This document shows, one piece after another, positions 5,748 to 7,600 of a stretch of DNA of 7,600 bases. This DNA is from JAEUPI01 sp035499355. Its GTDB lineage: Bacteria > Pseudomonadota > Gammaproteobacteria > Burkholderiales > Burkholderiaceae_C. The translations under genes and the position numbers were made by a program. Position 1 is the stretch's first letter. Each line of letters begins with the position of its first letter. The stretch spans positions 1-7,600 of the forward strand of contig DATJYZ010000261.1 of NCBI GenBank assembly GCA_035499355.1. Reading direction: 5' to 3'. The notes under the pieces are model-generated. The model was not told where the DNA came from and made no database searches. It saw only the letters and a program-made list of their open reading frames with translations.

Positions 5748-5813
5748 ACAGACAGACCCATCGAAACTCGGATTTGCGTCGTTCGATCTCGTTCATGGCG
5801 ACTCACAACGCAT

Positions 5814-5826
5814 TACGATCATCGTA
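5814..5826. promoter_or_regulatory. 13-bp perfect palindrome TACGAT-C-ATCGTA (candidate operator)
   Basis: TACGAT and its exact reverse complement ATCGTA are separated by one base. The site lies 38-50 nt upstream of the response-regulator ATG and 67-79 nt upstream of the hydrolase TTG, so a bound protein could affect both directions. The regulator is unknown. A symmetric site suits a dimeric repressor better than an OmpR-type activator, which usually binds tandem sites. Confidence 0.4.
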
Positions 5827-5836
5827 GGTACGCTCT

Positions 5837-5852
5837 CTGAAACTAAACTGAA
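5837..5852 (+). promoter_or_regulatory. Tandem CTGAA-N6-CTGAA (candidate response-regulator box)
   Basis: CTGAA occurs at 5837-5841 and 5848-5852, an 11-nt period, so both halves face the same side of the helix. OmpR-family regulators of the PmrA/QseB type are known to bind direct repeats of this geometry (CTTAA-like half-sites). It ends 11 nt before the regulator ATG, so it could mediate autoregulation, or act as an upstream site for the divergent acyl operon. Binding is inferred. Confidence 0.4.
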
Positions 5853-5863
5853 CCGAGAACACC

Positions 5864-6526
5864 ATGCGCATCCTGGTTGTTGAAGACGACGCTGCACTGC
5901 GTGACGGCCTGAGAACCGTGCTCGAACGCGCGGGCCATCACGCTTCCGTGACCGGCGATGGCGTCGACGCCGACGACCGCTTGTCGCACGAGGCGTTCGA
6001 CCTCGTGGTGCTCGACATCGGCCTGCCGCGCATGGATGGCCTCACCGTGCTGCGGCGCATGCGCCAGCGCAAGCAGGCGACACCCGCGCTGATCCTCAGC
6101 GCGCGCGACCAGACCGTCGACCGCGTGCGTGGCCTCGACCTCGGCGCCGACGACTACCTGAGCAAGCCGTTCGATCGCAACGAGTTCGAGGCGCGCGTGC
6201 GCGCGCTGCTGCGGCGCAGCCGCGGCGCCGTGGCCGAGTTCGGCGCGCTCAAGTGGTCGTGGGAGTCGCACCAGGGCTGGATCGGCGAGGACCAGCCGCT
6301 GACGCTGACCAAGAACGAGACGATCGTGCTGGAGGCGCTGCTGCATGCGGTGGGCCGCATCATCAGCAAGGCGTCGCTGGCGCAGCGTGCCGCGGCCGAC
6401 GACGAGCCGACGAGCGACAATTCGGTCGAGGTCTACATCTACCGCCTGCGCCGCAAGATCGAGCCGGCCGGGCTGAAGATCAAGACCGTGCGGGGGCTGG
6501 GCTACTCGTTGCAGATCGATGCGTGA
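5864..6526 (+). CDS. OmpR-family response regulator (TctD/QseB-like)
   Basis: This is a complete 220-aa DNA-binding response regulator. The receiver domain spans about residues 1-115, with the acidic pocket EDD at 7-9, phospho-acceptor Asp51 in VVLDIGLPRMDG, Ser79 in LILSARD, and Lys101 in LSKPFD. A winged-helix effector domain (about 125-220) follows, with TLTKNETIVLEALL, SDNSVEVYIYRLRRKI as recognition helix region, and the wing TVRGLGYSLQ. All residues needed for phosphorylation are present. It is followed after 10 nt by a histidine-kinase gene, its presumed partner. Similarity in pattern to TctD/QseB regulators of Betaproteobacteria is clear, but the target genes cannot be named. Candidate binding sites lie directly upstream. 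Only a weak GAGA ribosome site precedes the ATG. Confidence 0.94.
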   Translation: MRILVVEDDAALRDGLRTVLERAGHHASVTGDGVDADDRLSHEAFDLVVLDIGLPRMDGLTVLRRMRQRKQATPALILSARDQTVDRVRGLDLGADDYLSKPFDRNEFEARVRALLRRSRGAVAEFGALKWSWESHQGWIGEDQPLTLTKNETIVLEALLHAVGRIISKASLAQRAAADDEPTSDNSVEVYIYRLRRKIEPAGLKIKTVRGLGYSLQIDA

Positions 6527-6536
6527 GTCGTAGCTG

Positions 6537-7600
6537 ATGTGGGCGCGTGATTCGCTGCGCGGTGCGCTGATCGTGCGGCTGGTGACCGCGTTCGCGCTGA
6601 TCGGCGTGGTCGCCGGCGGCATCGCCTACAAGTTCGGCGCGCGCTACGCCAACCTGGCCTACGACCGCGCTCTGTCGGACGACGTGCTCACGCTGGCCAA
6701 CCAGATCGAAGTGCGCAACGGCCTGGTGCAGGTCAACCTGCCGCCGGCGGCGCGCGTCTGGCTGCTGGCCAACGAAGGCGAGCGCGTGCTGTACCGCGTG
6801 GTCGACCTGCGCAGCGGCCGACTGGCCGACGGCAATGCCGACCTCGGGCCGTGGTCGATCGACCCGCTGGCGCACGGAGCGACGCAGTTCCGTGACGCCG
6901 TGATCGATGGGACGCCGTTTCGGATCGGCGCCATCGTCCGCGTGTTCGACCCCGATGACGTCAGCGTGCTGATCGAGGTCGGCGAGACGCTGGGCCGCCG
7001 CCAGCGCGTGGCGCAGCAGACGCTGGCCGGTTCGCTGCTGCTGTTCGGCCTGATGATCGCGGTCGCGGTGGTGCTGGTGTGGACCAGCATCGACAGCACG
7101 CTCAAGCCGTTGAGCCAGCTCGAGGCCGAGGCCGCCAAGCGTTCGGGCAGCAACCTGACGGCGCTCGAGCCGGCGATCGCGCCGCGCGAAGTGCGCGGCC
7201 TGATCCTGGCGATCAACCGCATGATGCAGCGCGTGTCGGATTCGTTCGCGGCGCAGAGCCGCTTCATCGCCAACGCCGCGCACCAGTTGCGCACGCCGAT
7301 CGCGGGCCTGCGGCTGCAGGCGCAGCTGGCGCAGGACGAAGTGGGCACCGCGGCCACGCGCGGCCGGCTCGACGAGATCGACCGCAGCGCGGCACGCGCG
7401 GCGCATGTGATCGACCAGTTGCTGACGCTGTCGAAGTCCGAGGCCGGTTCGATCCCGGCCAACTTCGCGGCGGTCGACCTGACCGATGTGGCGTCCGAGG
7501 TGATCCAGCGCTTCCTGCCCGCGGCCGAGGCGCGCGAGGTCGACCTCGGCTACTCCGGCCTATCCGAGCCGGTGCTGGTGTTGGGCAACGAGACGCTGCT
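6537..7600 (+). CDS. Sensor histidine kinase, TctE/QseC-like (3' end outside window)
   Basis: The ATG at 6537 opens a frame of 354 codons that runs past the window end. An in-frame TAG at 6531 rules out a start further upstream. Visible parts, in order: membrane helix at about 11-31 (LIVRLVTAFALIGVVAG), a periplasmic sensor domain of about 130 residues with the YDRALSDDVLTLANQIEVRNG pattern of the 2CSK_N family, a second membrane helix at about 163-183 (LAGSLLLFGLMIAVAVVLVW), a linker, and the dimerisation/phosphoacceptor helix FIANAAHQLRTPIAGLRLQA with His249. The ATP-binding domain is only begun (it ends at VLVLGNETLL, just before the expected N-box). Family members run to about 460 aa, so roughly 100 residues are missing. 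It should phosphorylate the adjacent response regulator. The ligand is unknown; TctE relatives respond to carboxylates, but that cannot be transferred safely. Confidence 0.92.
   Translation, partial: MWARDSLRGALIVRLVTAFALIGVVAGGIAYKFGARYANLAYDRALSDDVLTLANQIEVRNGLVQVNLPPAARVWLLANEGERVLYRVVDLRSGRLADGNADLGPWSIDPLAHGATQFRDAVIDGTPFRIGAIVRVFDPDDVSVLIEVGETLGRRQRVAQQTLAGSLLLFGLMIAVAVVLVWTSIDSTLKPLSQLEAEAAKRSGSNLTALEPAIAPREVRGLILAINRMMQRVSDSFAAQSRFIANAAHQLRTPIAGLRLQAQLAQDEVGTAATRGRLDEIDRSAARAAHVIDQLLTLSKSEAGSIPANFAAVDLTDVASEVIQRFLPAAEAREVDLGYSGLSEPVLVLGNETL

Larger units (their letters stand above)
5748..5863. promoter_or_regulatory. Divergent promoter region between the acyl operon and the two-component genes
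   Basis: These 116 bases separate the hydrolase start (minus) from the response-regulator start (plus), so promoters for both directions should lie here. The right half is unusually AT-rich for this window (for example GAAACTAAACTGAACC). It holds a 13-bp palindrome and a tandem CTGAA repeat, listed separately. TACGAT at 5814-5819 could be a plus-strand -10 with a poor -35 (TTCATG at 5792-5797, 16-nt gap), but I do not regard any exact promoter call as secure. Confidence 0.5.

Noticed and set aside
5843..6622. A 259-codon minus-strand frame opposite the response regulator
   Set aside because: The response regulator on the plus strand has every conserved residue of its family; the antisense frame has none.
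6480..7406. Minus-strand open frames opposite the histidine kinase (also 6659-7462)
   Set aside because: They are antisense to a kinase with clear membrane helices and H-box, and have His/Arg/Gln-rich composition with no domain.

Overview
The window looks like the chromosome of a GC-rich betaproteobacterium, most likely Burkholderiales of the Rubrivivax/Leptothrix/Ideonella/Methylibium type. The reasons are very GC-rich coding DNA, a PF04392-type periplasmic binding protein, a TctD/TctE-like two-component pair, and a CCCCCTCGAGGGGG-centred intergenic repeat that I associate with that group. The genus is an inference.

Layout, left to right. (1) Bases 1-151 are one end of an IS481-family insertion sequence: a terminal-repeat-like end and the first 31 codons of its transposase (minus strand). 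It abuts a CTAG that also contains the stop codon of the next gene. (2) 153-1136, minus: a secreted ABC-transporter substrate-binding protein. (3) 1137-1282: a 146-base spacer with short repeats, a 12-bp palindrome and a hairpin. (4) 1283-5747, all minus: a compact probable operon read from right to left. Its order is alpha/beta hydrolase with a cysteine in the nucleophile position, acyl carrier protein, ketosynthase, AMP-forming acyl-CoA ligase, and a small putative exported protein. The first three genes overlap (16 nt and 1 nt). The ketosynthase and ligase are separated by 67-82 nt. The small gene may overlap the ligase by 4 nt, but a repeat element sits in its 5' end and its start is uncertain. 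(5) 5748-5863: a divergent promoter region with a perfect 13-bp palindrome and a CTGAA-N6-CTGAA tandem repeat. (6) 5864-7600, plus: an OmpR-family response regulator and a TctE/QseC-like sensor histidine kinase that runs off the window end.

How the genes may work together (inference): the ligase activates a carboxylic acid as acyl-AMP/acyl-CoA. The ketosynthase condenses acyl chains on the dedicated carrier protein. The Cys-type hydrolase-fold enzyme releases or transfers the product. No reductase, dehydratase or malonyl transferase is present, so either the product stays a beta-keto compound or housekeeping FabD/FabG-type enzymes complete it. I do not recognise this exact five-gene set as a named pathway. 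The divergent two-component system is the obvious candidate regulator, but that link rests only on position and on the repeats between the genes.

There is no gene-free stretch over 300 bases, and I saw no tRNA, rRNA or CRISPR.
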